Shown: positions 34,457 to 44,998 of the stretch, piece after piece | How the letters are laid out: every line of letters starts with the position of its first letter | How positions within the stretch are numbered: position 1 is the first letter of the stretch | NCBI GenBank assembly: GCA_963920575.1 | Contig: OY986972.1 | Location: 12,164,010-12,228,009 of the forward strand | Length of the DNA stretch: 64,000 nucleotides | Source: Narthecium ossifragum | Lineage: Eukaryota; Streptophyta; Magnoliopsida; Dioscoreales; Nartheciaceae | Reading direction: 5' to 3' | Program-made: the position numbers and the translations under genes | The notes under the pieces: generated by a model | Database searches by the model: none | What the model saw: the letters and a program-made list of their open reading frames with translations, nothing else | What the model was told of the DNA's origin: nothing

Positions 34457-35130
34457 AGGGATCCAACTCTAGACAGCTTCCTTCCATTGTTCAGCCGTAG
34501 GGTAAGTCGTACTCCGAGTTTGACTAGGATTCCTAGTTGGAGTAGGATTTGCAATCCTAGTTCCAGTAGGATCTTGAGTCCAAGTCGTACTCTGAGTTTG
34601 ACTCGAATTCCTAGTTGGAGTAGGATTTGTAATCCTAGTTCCAGTAGGATTTGGAGTCCAAGTTGTACTCAAATAGCTATTGGTGTTTGTAGGTTTGGGT
34701 TGGTTGTAGGGAGTAGGTAATGGTTGATACGGTGGTGATGGATTGTAGGGAAGACTAGGGTTGTATGGTGCGTTGGGAGGTGGCATAGGCAGCTGGTATG
34801 GTGGCGGAGAAAGGGTAGTGGGGCCAGGTATGGGTGAGGGATGGATAGAGGGCTCAAGGTTTGGATACTGGCTCGGTTCATAGGCAGGTTGGATGTGAGG
34901 TGGGTAATAGTAGGCTTGTGGAAGAATTGGGTGGTAGGCTGCATAGGGTGGAGGTTGGGTAGGGTTAGGGTTCTATAGGGATGATGATGGAGGTAAAGGA
35001 TAATGATGTGGAAGAGGGATTCGACCAGGTATAGGAGTAGGTCTGGTCGGATGAACAGTGATCCGTGTAGGGTTTGAGCAATTCACGGTATAACTAGGGT
35101 TTTGGCCAGGTACTCTTCCTGCCATGTGGA
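34457..35130 (-). pseudogene. A protein, N-terminal part broken by stops
   Basis: Reads from MAGRVPGQNPSYTVN after the primer site but meets a stop after ..LPPSSSL near 34973. Frame pieces continue through the proline/tyrosine-rich stretch and the repeated TRITNPTPTRN-type segment to 34469. The copy at 42969-43622 is open over the same part, so the stops here are copy-specific. Confidence 0.6.
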
Positions 35131-36146
35131 CTCCTTCAGAAGGATTCTGGACGGCACAGGTAAGAGGAAAGAGCTCTGATGCCAAGTTGATACGATGCAC
35201 CTTCTCTAGGGCTTTCGTACCGGGTCTCTTGCCTTATCTCAGATCCTCTTTAGCCAAATCTATGGCTAGGTCGAGAGATACCTTTAGGGTTTTAGGAGAA
35301 GGACCCTAGGTATTCGACGAGGAAGGCGAAGACTAGAGGAGGAGATGGATGAGAAGAGGGATACCTTGCAGCTCCTCTAGGGTTGGCTGGCTTCTCTTGG
35401 AGATCCAAGCCTTGGAGAACGTGGTGGAGGGAAGCACGGCAGCCAAGGGGACGCCGGGGACTTGGGGTTGGACGGCGGAGGTGGCTGGTAGCGGCGGTGA
35501 TGATAGTGGCCGGCTGGTGGAGAAGAATCCGGCTGTAGAGAGAGAAGAAGGTGGCTGGTGGATTTCTGTGGAAACTAAGTTACTGCTACTCCTATATTAC
35601 TTCTACTCCTAGGATTTATCTCTACTAAATAATAACTCTCATAAATTCGTCCATGCATAATTACAAGCTATGGAGGTCCTTTTATAGAGGCCTCAAGAGA
35701 GTTCTACTACAACCTGAATACTACCTTGCTTTAATCAGCAAGTAACCAGACTTTCCTAATAAGACTCAATCTTATCTCAACTTCCTAATAACAAGGACTC
35801 ATAATATGAACTGATTTAAGCAAATCATAAACTGAACTCAATCTAGGAAACTGACTCAATCAAGATAACTACTAACTAGGAAATCATCTAAGTAAGCAAA
35901 CCAGCTAGGAATAGGATTCCTTTGGCCGGCTGAGCTTAGAACGCCCAAAGGGACTTGGGGTGCAGCCAACTCCTTGACGTGGGCCCATCCAAGCAAGGAC
36001 GTGGGTCCCTTCTTGGAATGGCTCGGTTTGACCTCGTATCAAAATGATCGATCTTCTAGTAAGGAAAGATCGATCCCCCAAGTGTAGAAAGCTAGACTTG
36101 GGCTAAAACACAAGCCCAAGCCCGGATCTTTCGATCTCGGGTCTAC

Positions 36147-37749
36147 TGATGAGTGCATGAAAGTGTACTCTAAATAGCCTTATAACCATCTCAATTGCTA
36201 GATTATTATCTTTAATCAACATCTTTATTCCTATTTTTATATCTATATGTTGCTTCACATGGTTGTTTGGAAAATGCAGGAAAAAGGAGAAAAGAAGTTA
36301 AAAAGAGTGCATGGATCAAATTTAAAGATTAATCTGTACCTGCTCATAAAGAATCAGATTATGTGTCATATATGGTTGGAAAGCTCTTGAAGTCTAGATT
36401 CTGGAGAATTTTACGGTTCGTGATTCCGAGTTTCCTAGAGGAAGTTACGGCAATTTTAGTACCGATGGCGCAGTCTGAATTGCAGCACAGTAAATAAGCT
36501 GGAAGTCCGAGCGATCCTCCGATCGATCGGACTACACAGAAACGTGACAGAACCTATTTTTTTTGGCTGAACGAAGTCCGATCGATCTCTCCATCCCTCC
36601 AAAGGGGTCCGATCGATCCGACATCAATGGTCCAATCGATCGGACTCGGGAAAAGCCAAAAACAGCTGATTTTTACTCAACCGATCGATCCAACACTCAT
36701 AGTCCGATCGATCAGACTTGGGAATTAAAGGTTGACAGAACGTATGCTTTTTAGAGGAGTAGAGTTCGATCGATCCGTCCATCGATCGGACTCGGGCGTA
36801 AAGAGAAGTTGGAGATTTCAATGAGACCGATCGATCCAACATCCCGAGGAGGATCGATCGGACATTTCCAGTGAATTAAATCAACGGTTTTGATTTAACC
36901 CGAGCTTAGGCCTATAAATAGGATACTTAGGGTTATCAAAAGGGGACTTTTGGAGGACTTTTTGGCAGCGTTTGGAGGCGAGGAGAAGGGTTCCAGGCTT
37001 GGTTTTCTTTTCTTATTTCTTCTTTATTTCTTCATTAGTTTTGTTGCCCTCATGGTGAACATGAGTGGCTAGTTTCTTTTCTAAGGTACCGATGTACCCC
37101 TAACTGAATCATTCTATGTTATTGGATCATGATTATTTTATCAGTTTATTTTCCTTGTTTCATTCATTATTATAACTGAGATCTTAAATACCTTTATCTG
37201 GCCAATAAGAGTATTATAGATTGTTTTATGTGAGATTGGGCGAGGGTTCATTCCCTAATCTTGCAGGATCTATGAATGAATGAGTGTATGTCGAGGCCGG
37301 GTTCAAGCTAAGAGTATTCTTGGTTCATGATTGTTCTTCAGAGCTTAATGGATTCTTGGTTAACACTTAGTTATGGGTTCATTAACTAGGGTTAATTGGG
37401 GGTACTTGGTGAAGACCGCGGCCGAACGGATCATCATACCGGAAGAACGAGCCCTTGGAATTAAACTGAGATCTTGATTGATTCAATGCATAGAATGAGA
37501 ATGTTATGGTGAAATCGAAACCTTAGTATTCATCCATCATATTTTCATCGTTTTCTTATTTCATTTTTAGATCATCTATCTTTGAGACTTCATATTTCTT
37601 ATTTTCCCTTTCTTATTTTCTTTCTTTTATGTTCTTTAGCGTTTCACTCTAATATAATCTTTACAAATCTCTGTGGGTACGATACTCGTCTTGCTACTAT
37701 ACTGATTGCACCGATTCGTATACTTGCGAGATATAAAATTTATTCATCA
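36147..37749 (+). mobile_element. Solo LTR of an unrelated family (D)
   Basis: TGATGAGTGCATGAAAG ... TTTATTCATCA, 1603 bp, perfect TSD TCTAC (36142-36146 and 37750-37754). TATA box TATAAATA at about 36913-36920 places it on the plus strand. The U3 part (36510-36870) carries about ten CCGATCGATC-type repeats. The 3' part has the CTGTGGGTACGATACTCG motif known from ends of many plant gypsy (Tat/Athila-type) LTRs. No internal sequence remains. Confidence 0.85.
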
Positions 37750-37937
37750 TCTACCTAACCGTTCTAATGAAACACGAACACAAACACGCCCAGTGTGTGC
37801 ACATGCGGGTGTGAAACAAACCGACAAGGCGCAATTTACCAAATTACCCTTGTGGTCCACAACGAGCCATAGGGGTAGAGGGACAGGTCCTCACACTCCC
37901 AATGGACAGTGATGTAAGTGATGGTAGCCGACACTTT

Positions 37938-38616
37938 TGTCACAACCTGACCTAGAAAACCCATCTGGTCCGGGGTGTGAGAGTTCTAAGCCTAATTCTA
38001 AAATCAAATGGCGAGAGCGTCCCCTATAAATATCACTTTAAATCCTGGTGCACAATTATAATATTCAGAATTAATTTAAACTATTCTATCATCAAATCAT
38101 ATTACCAAACTAAGTACTACAATAGTCAATTAACATTTAGATAAAACAATAGTGATATCAGTCCTCTAGGTACAACAATCTCTATCAATTTTCATCAATT
38201 TGGAGTACAAATACATTTCTCCTCGGAGTTACAATCTATACATCGATTGAAATACATATACAATTTAACACTGTACATAAATCAAATTGAGATAAGTTGA
38301 TGACGATTCCTCGATCTCGCGCACCACCAGGGGAAGGACCACCACCGACGCTATAACTACTTGATAAGGGAACCGCGCTTGTACCTGCAAACGCAACCCG
38401 GATAGGAGTGAGTGATAAGCTCAGTAGGGTTCTACTCTATGCCACACTGAAAGGAAAGGAGAAGCCGCAAGGGATGAGGGGAAAGGAGAGGAGGAGGAGG
38501 AAGCTAGGGGGTGTAGCCGGCGACGGTGGTGAAGCTACGGAGAGAGGAGAGGCCGGCACGGTCGCGAGCGGGGGAGAGGAAAGGTGGGTAGCGAGCGGGC
38601 ATGGGGGAGAAGGAAA

Positions 38617-38692
<76 letters not shown>

Positions 38693-39027
38693 ATGGTTTA
38701 GTGGCTAAACCGGTCTAGTCGAGTCAGTCTGATCGGACTCAGTCCGATTTGACCCCAAATTGTGATATCTCATCGCAATCTCGCCCGGATCTATCGATCA
38801 CAAATGCTCATACTGAGTCTATTCAATCACATACATCAGTAAGGGTTGTGTCTGTACTATGCGGGTGTGAAACAAACCGACAAGGTGCAATTTACCAAAT
38901 TGCCCTTGGGCTCCAAAAACAGCGATGCGATCAACCGGTTGCAAACCAAGGGCAACCAAGCCAAAGCAGCCAAACCAGACCCTCGATATAACACGGTTGG
39001 ACCAAGTTGGAGGTACGGTTTCTCACA
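37938..39027 (-). mobile_element. LTR of gypsy relative E
   Basis: Begins TGTCACAACCTGACC and ends GGTACGGTTTCTCACA. Next to the right end is AAAGAATTTCGTCCCGAAATTCGG, whose inverse is the classic ..CGGGACGAAATTC.. 3' untranslated sequence of chromoviruses just before the 3' LTR. The LTR is therefore the 3' LTR of a minus-strand element. It shares its U5 end with unit F (49788). No TSD could be found because the other end of the element is not preserved. Confidence 0.65.
38620..38690. repeat. (GA)n microsatellite
   Basis: About 35 nearly perfect GA dinucleotides inside LTR E. Confidence 0.95.
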
Positions 39028-39757
39028 ACCTATCACCCTTAAAAGAATTTCGTCCCGAAATTCGGTAGGGTGGGGCCGAAAACAACAAACAAAAACAATG
39101 CACACCTGCACAAGATAAGAAAGGCTAGCAAGCTCGCAACCAGCAACCACATAACGCACCGGGCATCAACGCCCATAACGGCCACATAACACAGAAGATA
39201 TGCCTCGGGGTGAGAACCATTTGGGACACTCTACACACGTGCTCCCAGTGCTCCCAAATCACTCCCACAACACCTCTGCACCTCCAGAGGGCTACCACTG
39301 ACAAAACCGTCCTGCCTCTCGAGACTGGTCTCTCCTGCCAAGCATCTGAACTGACTGCTCCTCTTGCGCAATGTATCTAACCCAAGCTCGAATCATTGCC
39401 TCTAACGATGCATGACGTAACTGAAAGACGTCTCCTCAGCACCTTTGCTACCAAAATTGACTGGATCTCCGCGCCATATCATCCGGAAGGACACTCTGTC
39501 GCCAACTGTGTCTTCAACGAACATCGCCTCTAATATGTGCAACTCTCCTCATGACTCGGAGCCATTATAAGTCTTTATCTGGCCTGCGCCAACTCTCTGA
39601 AGACTGTTTGGTGATGTCTGGGATGATGGGTGATATCTCGGCAGCCTTTGTCAAACAATCAGAGGAACATCGTGAACTGCCATACTACGCCTCAAATGGT
39701 ACGTCAGTCTGGAATAATGACTGCTACAGTAGACATAGTCCTCCACAGGGGTGTGCT
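39028..39757 (-). pseudogene. Degenerate interior of element E
   Basis: The 3' UTR motif near 39038-39070 shows minus-strand orientation. Beyond it no frame longer than about 100 residues survives and no enzyme motif can be recognised, so this is judged as decayed gypsy sequence by position only. Confidence 0.4.
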
Positions 39758-40420
39758 TATCGCGCCCCGACCCGTGAAAGCCCAACCGTGTCGCACGACG
39801 CGAATCGGAACCTAACAAACTGCGGAAAATTTTAGCGAGCGTTCCCTCTAACCTAATGGTCTCCCTAAACAATTCATCAAACACCCTCAATTACAAATTA
39901 AAGATTTAAGAAACTTCAAACTGAGGATATCAAATCCCAAAGTTTTGTGGGATTTGGTGGAGTTTTCCGGCGGTATTTCTCATCAGCGGTACGCCGGTGA
40001 ACCCATTCGGATCGATCTTTCTTGAGGAAAGATCGATCATTTGTGGGACGTCATGCCCAGCTCGAGCGGGATCGATCCTTCTGTTGGAGAAGATCGATCA
40101 TTGCTTGGTTGGTATGGCAGGTTCCGAGTCACGAAGAAGATCGATCCTTCTGGTGGAGAAGATCGATCCATTTCGGTTGACAGGGACGAGGCTTCCCAAG
40201 CACTAAGAAGATCGATCTTCTCTGGTAGAGAGATTGATCCCTTTGATAGGTGAGAGGCGTTTTCAATGGGTTTTCCTGCGGGGCTTCGCGTATGTGATTT
40301 TCTTTACCGCTTTATTAACTTATATATATTCTTGAGCATGTAAGCCCCATAATGAGGGGTAGTGGTGAACCGGAAGAGTGACGACTCCCGGGATGTTTAG
40401 ATAACATGTTGTACTGTTAG
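39758..40420 (+). repeat. Rearranged 5' LTR of the gypsy element
   Basis: 39758-39941 is the inverse of the C-family LTR 3' end (TATCGCGCCCCGACCCGTG, expected TGTCGCG..). From 39942 the same LTR runs forward (GTGGGATTTGGTGGAGTTTTCC, matching 14768 onward in C1), with GATCGATC repeats, up to GATGTTTAG near 40400. The remaining 1.1 kb of LTR seen in C1 is missing before the primer site. Confidence 0.65.
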
Positions 40421-40506
40421 TCTTCTTGTCGGGTGGGGCCCTCGGGTGGATCCTGCACGGAGCCCGTAGGCCTTGGGCGGCCCAGGACGGTGGGGGCCAT
40501 TATAGA

Positions 40507-40518
40507 TTGTATCAGAGC
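40507..40518 (+). promoter_or_regulatory. Primer binding site (initiator tRNA-Met) of the gypsy element
   Basis: TTGTATCAGAGC, one mismatch to TGGTATCAGAGC, the complement of the plant initiator tRNA-Met 3' end. Confidence 0.7.
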
Positions 40519-40698
40519 TTAGGCTGTAGGTCCCAAGGATAGGATCAGGATTCGGTTGAGATTGAGCGTGGGATGGGATAGTTCTATGCCTAGAACATCC
40601 GTGCTTGCTCTTCTGCGATGTGTTGTGCTTTTTCGCTGTGTTGATTGTTTTCGCATTTCTAAGGAGTGGACGCTCATTTGTCGTTGGTGATTGTGCAG

Positions 40699-41890
40699 AT
40701 GTCGAGAGCTCGAGGCTGACCTTCGGTTGTTGGTCGGGGTGGGGCACGACCTGGTCGACCCGCCCGACCAGTTAGGGTAGCACCTGTCAGGGAGGTAAGA
40801 GCTAGACGGGCTGAGCCATCACCAGTGACGGTTTCGGTCGCATGGGAGGAGGCCTTTCTCGCCGAGGAGGGGCCCTCGCTCCTGTCGACGGGCGGGCCAC
40901 GGCGGCGGTCATGATGGATTTCCAGCGACTGAACCCGCCTAGGTTCAGTGGTGAGACTAGAGACCCGACTACAACGGACGGTTGGCTCTGGGGAGTCACG
41001 CGTATCCTGGACGCTCTCTTCATTGAGGATGACTGGATCCGGGTCACCCTCGTGGTGTTTCAGTTCAATGGAGACGCTCTTGACTGGTGGTGCACCGCCC
41101 AGCACACCAGCGATGGAGAGGAGCCGTTGTGGGAGGAGTTCAGGGCATTGTTCTTGGACGAGTACTTCCCAGAGAGTACACATGACGCTCTGTCCCGTGA
41201 GTACCCTTCTGTAGGGTACTCGCTCTGTTCAGCAGTATGCCACCCGGTTCACACATCTGGTTCAATTTACTGGGGCAGTGGCAGCAAATCCGACAGCCAG
41301 GGCACGGCAGTTCGAGTGGGGACATCGGCTAGAGATCAGGTGACAGACGTGTTCACACCGCTTTCAGACGTTCCCAATAGTTCTGAAGTGCGCCTTGGTA
41401 GTGGAGGCGCAGTTGCAGGACGAGAGACACCGGGCAGTTCCATCGGCAGTCTCTACCAGCACACCGCAGAGACCCCAGAGCAGAGGGGGATTCGACAGAG
41501 GGCACCAGCGGCATTCACGACACTTCCAGCCGCAGTCGCGACATCCTCAGCAGTTTCAGCCGCAGTTGCCGAGTCCAGCATGGCAGTTTCTCCTGATGGC
41601 CGGGCCATCTGGGCATGCTCCGTCAGGGGGAGGAGGGTAGGGTCAGCAGCCTGATGGCGCGTCAGTCACGTGCATCTAGTGCGGGCAGCTGGGACACTTC
41701 CATTGAGACGTCACCTGCGAGGAGCGCGGGGCGCTATGCCGGAGAGCAGTAGAGGCGGAGGGTCCAGTGCTTAGCAGGGGAGCAGCAGTGGGCGCGGATC
41801 AGGGGCTAGACTGAGTCACTCCAGAGGTGGAGGCGACCAGGAAGGGTGTGTTTTCCCTCCCAGCGCGTGAGCAGCCGGACATCGTTCAGC
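40699..41890 (+). pseudogene. Gypsy gag
   Basis: A likely start ATG lies at 40699 but meets a stop within seven codons. The capsid-like part is read at 40905-41200: MDFQRLNPPRFSGETRDP, then W..RILDAL and FNGDALDWW, then EFRALFLDEYFP, the usual plant gypsy Gag landmarks. After about 41210 the frame shifts, and YATRFTHLVQFTG continues in another phase. A zinc knuckle (C-x2-C-x4-H-x4-C) can be traced at about 41671-41712 with two stop codons in it. Its product would bind RNA and form the particle in an intact element. Confidence 0.8.
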
Positions 41891-41933
41891 TATACCAGCC
41901 GCCACCGCAGTACCAGTAGAGCCATTTGTACTC

Positions 41934-42049
41934 CGAGGTATCTTTCAGCTTTCTAGTTATTTAGTAGATGTGCTGATAGATTCCGGGGCGTATCATTCCT
42001 ATATTGCTAGCATGTGTGTGGCATCGTTAGGATTAGAGACGAGTTGGCT
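41934..42049 (+). pseudogene. Gypsy protease, N-terminal part
   Basis: LIDSGAYHSYI contains the aspartic protease active-site triad DSG. The coding sequence is interrupted at 42050 by family-A element insertion and resumes at 46072. Confidence 0.8.
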
Positions 42050-42054
42050 AGGGG

Positions 42055-42906
42055 TGATACGAGGTCGAACCGAGCCATTCCAAGAAGGGACCCACGTCCT
42101 TGCTTGGATGGGCCCACGCCAAGGAGTTGGCTGCACCCAAGTCCCTTTGGGCGTTCTAAGCTCAGCCGGCCAAAGGAATCCTATTCCTAGCTGGTTTGCT
42201 TACTTAGTTGATTTCCTAGTTAGTAGTTATCTTGATTGAGTCAGTTTCCTAGTTTGAGTTCAGTTTATGATTTGCTTTATTAGTTCCTATTAAGAGTCCT
42301 AGTAATCAGGAAGTTTGAGTTATGATTGAGTCTTAGTAGGAAAGTATGGTTACTTGCTGATTAAAGCAAGGTAGTTCTCTAGTTGGAGTAGAACTCTCTT
42401 GAGGCCTCTATAAAAGGACCTCTATAGCTTGTATTAGGTCATGGACGAATTTATAAGAGTAATTATTTAGTAGAGATAACTCTTAGGAGTAGAAGTAATA
42501 TAGGAGTAGCTGTAACCCTAGTTTCGACAGAAATCCACCAGCCACCTTCATCTCTCTCCTGCCGGATTCTTTCTCCACCAGCCGGCCACCATTCATTGCC
42601 GTCCACCGCTGCCATCTACAGTGCACGTCCCCACCACCGGCGTCCCCTTGGCTGCCGTGCTTCCCTCCACCACGTTCTCCAAGGCTTGGATCTCCAAGAG
42701 AAGCCAGCCAACCCTAGAGGAGCTGCAAGGTATCTCTCTTCTCATCCGTCTCCTCCTCTAGTCTTCGCCTTCCTCGTCGAATACCTAGGGTCCTTCTCCT
42801 AAAACCCTAAAGGTATCTCTCGACCTAGCCATAGATTTGGCTAAAGAGGATCTGAGATAAGGCAAGAGACCCGGTACGAAAGCCCTTGAGAAGGTGCATC
42901 GTATCA
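42055..42906 (+). repeat. 5' LTR of the A element
   Basis: TGATACGAGGTCG ... GCATCGTATCA. The TATA box TATAAAAG is at 42409-42416. The 3' LTR is at 45215-46066. The TATA environment (CTCTATAAAAGGACCT..AGCTTGTATTAGG) is shared with family B, evidence that A and B are related. Confidence 0.95.
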
Positions 42907-42968
42907 ACTTGGCATCAGAGCTCTTTCCTCTTACCTGTGCCGTCCAGAATCCTTCCGAAGGAGTCCAC

Positions 42969-43622
42969 ATGGCAGGAAGAGTACCTGGCCAAAACCCTAG
43001 TTATACCGTGAATTGCTCAAACCCTACACGGATCACTGTTCATCCGACCAGACCTACTCCTATACCTGGTCGAATCCCTCTTCCACATCATCATCCCTTA
43101 CCCCCATCATCATCCCTACAAAACCCTAACCAACCTCCACCCTATGCAGCCTACAACCCAATGCTTCCACAACCCTATTATTGTTCACCTCACACCTTAC
43201 CTGCCTATACACCGACCCATTATCCAAACCGTGAGCCCCTATACCCGGCCCATGCCCAGCCTCCATACCAGCAGCCTATGCCACCTCCCTACACACCGTA
43301 CAACCCTAGTCTTCCCTACAATCCATCACCACCGTATCAGCCATTACCTACTCCCTACAACCAACCCAAACCTACAAACACCAATGGCTACTTGAGTACA
43401 ACTTGGACTCCAAATCCTACTAGAACTAGGATTACAAATCCTACTCCAACTAGGAATTCGAGTCAAACTCAGAGTACGACTTGGACTCAAGATCCTACTG
43501 GAACTAGGATTGCAAATCCTACTCCAACTAGGAATCCTAGTCATACTTGGAGTACGGCTTACCCTACCGTTGAACAATGGAAGGAAGCTGTCCAAAGTTG
43601 GAGCCCTCTTACCCTTCTGTAG
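42969..43622 (+). CDS. A protein, N-terminal frame
   Basis: Starting at the first ATG after the primer site in good frame (MAGRVPGQNPSYTVN), 217 codons. The upstream ATG at 42894 lies in the LTR and is less likely. Composition is extreme: proline, tyrosine, asparagine and threonine dominate, with PPYQPLPTPYNQP-like stretches. At residues about 140-205 a ~25-residue unit TRITNPTPTRN..QTQSTTW recurs about two and a half times. It ends in VEQWKEAVQSW. No known domain. The next frame overlaps by about 45 bp in another phase and starts with a copy of the VEQW motif. Programmed frameshifting or a copy-specific indel are both possible. Confidence 0.5.
   Translation: MAGRVPGQNPSYTVNCSNPTRITVHPTRPTPIPGRIPLPHHHPLPPSSSLQNPNQPPPYAAYNPMLPQPYYCSPHTLPAYTPTHYPNREPLYPAHAQPPYQQPMPPPYTPYNPSLPYNPSPPYQPLPTPYNQPKPTNTNGYLSTTWTPNPTRTRITNPTPTRNSSQTQSTTWTQDPTGTRIANPTPTRNPSHTWSTAYPTVEQWKEAVQSWSPLTLL
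43398..43560 (+). repeat. Coding tandem repeat in A protein
   Basis: About two and a half copies of a ~75-bp unit (ACTTGGACTCAAGATCCTAC, then TAGGATTGCAAATCCTACTC, then CTAGGAAT). The same array occurs on the minus strand at about 34505-34670 in the other A element, so it belongs to the family. Confidence 0.85.
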
Positions 43623-44998
43623 AACAGTGGGAAGTAATGATCAAACGATATTCTCCTACAAATCTGTCAAGCCTTACTAGAGTTCAGATTTCCAAAGAAA
43701 ATCCCATTCTAGCTATAACTTGGGTTGCAGAACCTAAACCTAGCTCTACCTGGATTAGGACTCCTCATACTCCACCTACCCACGAGCTGCCCCATGACCC
43801 AACCCATGAACAACAACCGCTGCCCCCTTACCCAACCACACCACATCCCAACCCAGTCAACATCCTGCCATCATCTCCTTCCTCCTTCCCTTCATCCAAA
43901 CCCTACCTACCCACCATCCATAAAACTGCAGCCACCGACCGTAACTTTGCTGAAACCTATCCCGTACCATGTAACCGCCACCGAGGTCTTCCTCATGCCT
44001 ACCCCGACCATGCCTTCATCATTGACCCCGGCGGAAGCTCAAAACCCACCGGCGTTCTTGAAGCTCCTCACAGCCACCCAACCTTTCCTTCCATAGTCGT
44101 TTCATGTACAACCACGCCGGCTCCCAACTCCATCTTCCCCAACTCTAGCGGCAACCCTCTTGGAAGTCACGGCCCACCTCTGCCCAACACTACCAGGACC
44201 TCCTCTCACAGCCCCCTGAAGGATCTCCAGAGGCATGAAAGGCCGTCCCCTAAACCTCCTGACCCCTCACCGGCGATTGAGTTCCGGCCACTTTCCGCTG
44301 CCATAACTCTTTCCATCCCCAAGCTTCATCAAGCACTGGACAGATCTCAGATCAGATCAAATCACCACCATTTGAACCTGATCAGACTCCGACTCAATTT
44401 TCCACACTTGATCGAGTCAAACTCCAGCTTACAAGACTTGGACAGATTCAGTCCAGGCTCAACCAGATTTGGCTACACCAACCAAATCCGATCAAGCCCG
44501 GAACCAGACCAGAGCAGGCTAAGTTCGATCAAGCTCAGCCAATCTGCACCTGGTCAAGCACCCTCAGGCCATCTGGACCGTCTAGATCAGATCCAGATGA
44601 TCCCTACACATCTTCAGTTGATTAGGCATCCCCCAACTAATCTGAGCTATCCAAGGAGCTACCCTCCTCATTCGGATGCCATCTTCCAGCTGATCAGATC
44701 CAAGAGCATCACCCAGCATCCATCAACCACTCAAAGTTTCAGAACGACTTTGTCGACTCTGACCATGAGGACTGATGCTGAAGCCAAAGCCCTAATGTTC
44801 CCTTTCGAGCAAAGCAGAGAAATATCCAAGCTCAACTGCACTCGACTGAATTCAGCTGCCACTTTGGGTCTACTTCCACGTTGGGAGGACTCGATTCGAG
44901 TCGATCTAGTCTTTGACCCAGGAAGCCAGCTACTAAGGACACCCCATCGTCAATCTACAGCCGCCCTCTACTTTCCAGAGGCCGCCAGATCCACCTAA
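43577..44998 (+). CDS. A protein, second frame
   Basis: 473 codons beginning EGSCPKLEPSYPSVEQWEVM and QISKENPILAITWVAE, the same start region as the 613-codon frame of the other A copy. Shared features are PHTPPTHELPHD, proline-rich low-complexity middle, RSYPPHSDAIFQLIRS (also in B) and a late LGLLPRWEDSIRVDLVFD block matching FGLLPSWKDLIQVDRVFD in the other copy. The AEAW and WSWATLL blocks are lacking here. It stops at 44998, and a ..GLEDKANFEGRRDD end is encoded in another frame at 45114-45214. Function unknown. Confidence 0.5.
   Translation: MEGSCPKLEPSYPSVEQWEVMIKRYSPTNLSSLTRVQISKENPILAITWVAEPKPSSTWIRTPHTPPTHELPHDPTHEQQPLPPYPTTPHPNPVNILPSSPSSFPSSKPYLPTIHKTAATDRNFAETYPVPCNRHRGLPHAYPDHAFIIDPGGSSKPTGVLEAPHSHPTFPSIVVSCTTTPAPNSIFPNSSGNPLGSHGPPLPNTTRTSSHSPLKDLQRHERPSPKPPDPSPAIEFRPLSAAITLSIPKLHQALDRSQIRSNHHHLNLIRLRLNFPHLIESNSSLQDLDRFSPGSTRFGYTNQIRSSPEPDQSRLSSIKLSQSAPGQAPSGHLDRLDQIQMIPTHLQLIRHPPTNLSYPRSYPPHSDAIFQLIRSKSITQHPSTTQSFRTTLSTLTMRTDAEAKALMFPFEQSREISKLNCTRLNSAATLGLLPRWEDSIRVDLVFDPGSQLLRTPHRQSTAALYFPEAARST

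Larger units (their letters stand above)
31867..36041 (-). mobile_element. Family A non-autonomous LTR retrotransposon, young copy
   Basis: Complete 4175-bp element with perfect TSD AAATG (31862-31866 and 36042-36046). The LTRs of 854 bp each (31867-32720 and 35188-36041) differ at about three positions by eye, so the insertion is recent. The primer site on the minus strand is TGGCATCAGAGC (35173-35184), one base from the initiator tRNA-Met complement. The polypurine tract GAAGGGAGGAGGGA adjoins the 3' LTR (about 32721-32734). The interior codes for a proline-rich protein and lacks RT, RNase H, IN and protease. Confidence 0.92.
29024..37895 (-). mobile_element. Solo LTR of gypsy family C (C2), split by three inserts
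   Basis: The plus-strand left end TGTCGCGTCCCGACCCGTG is the inverse of the C1 LTR end, and the right end GGGACAGGTCCTCACA is the inverse of the C1 start, so this is the same LTR reversed. Flanks are CTCCA (29019-29023) and CTCCC (37896-37900), a probable TSD with one change. LTR segments are 29024-29912, 30743-31866, 36042-36146 and 37750-37895, adding to about 2.2 kb as in C1. Three later insertions interrupt it, at 29913, 31867 and 36147, each with its own perfect TSD. Confidence 0.8.

Noticed and set aside
39551..39890. Open frames between E and the gypsy LTR
   Set aside because: They cross the boundary of the inverted LTR piece at 39758 and show no domain.
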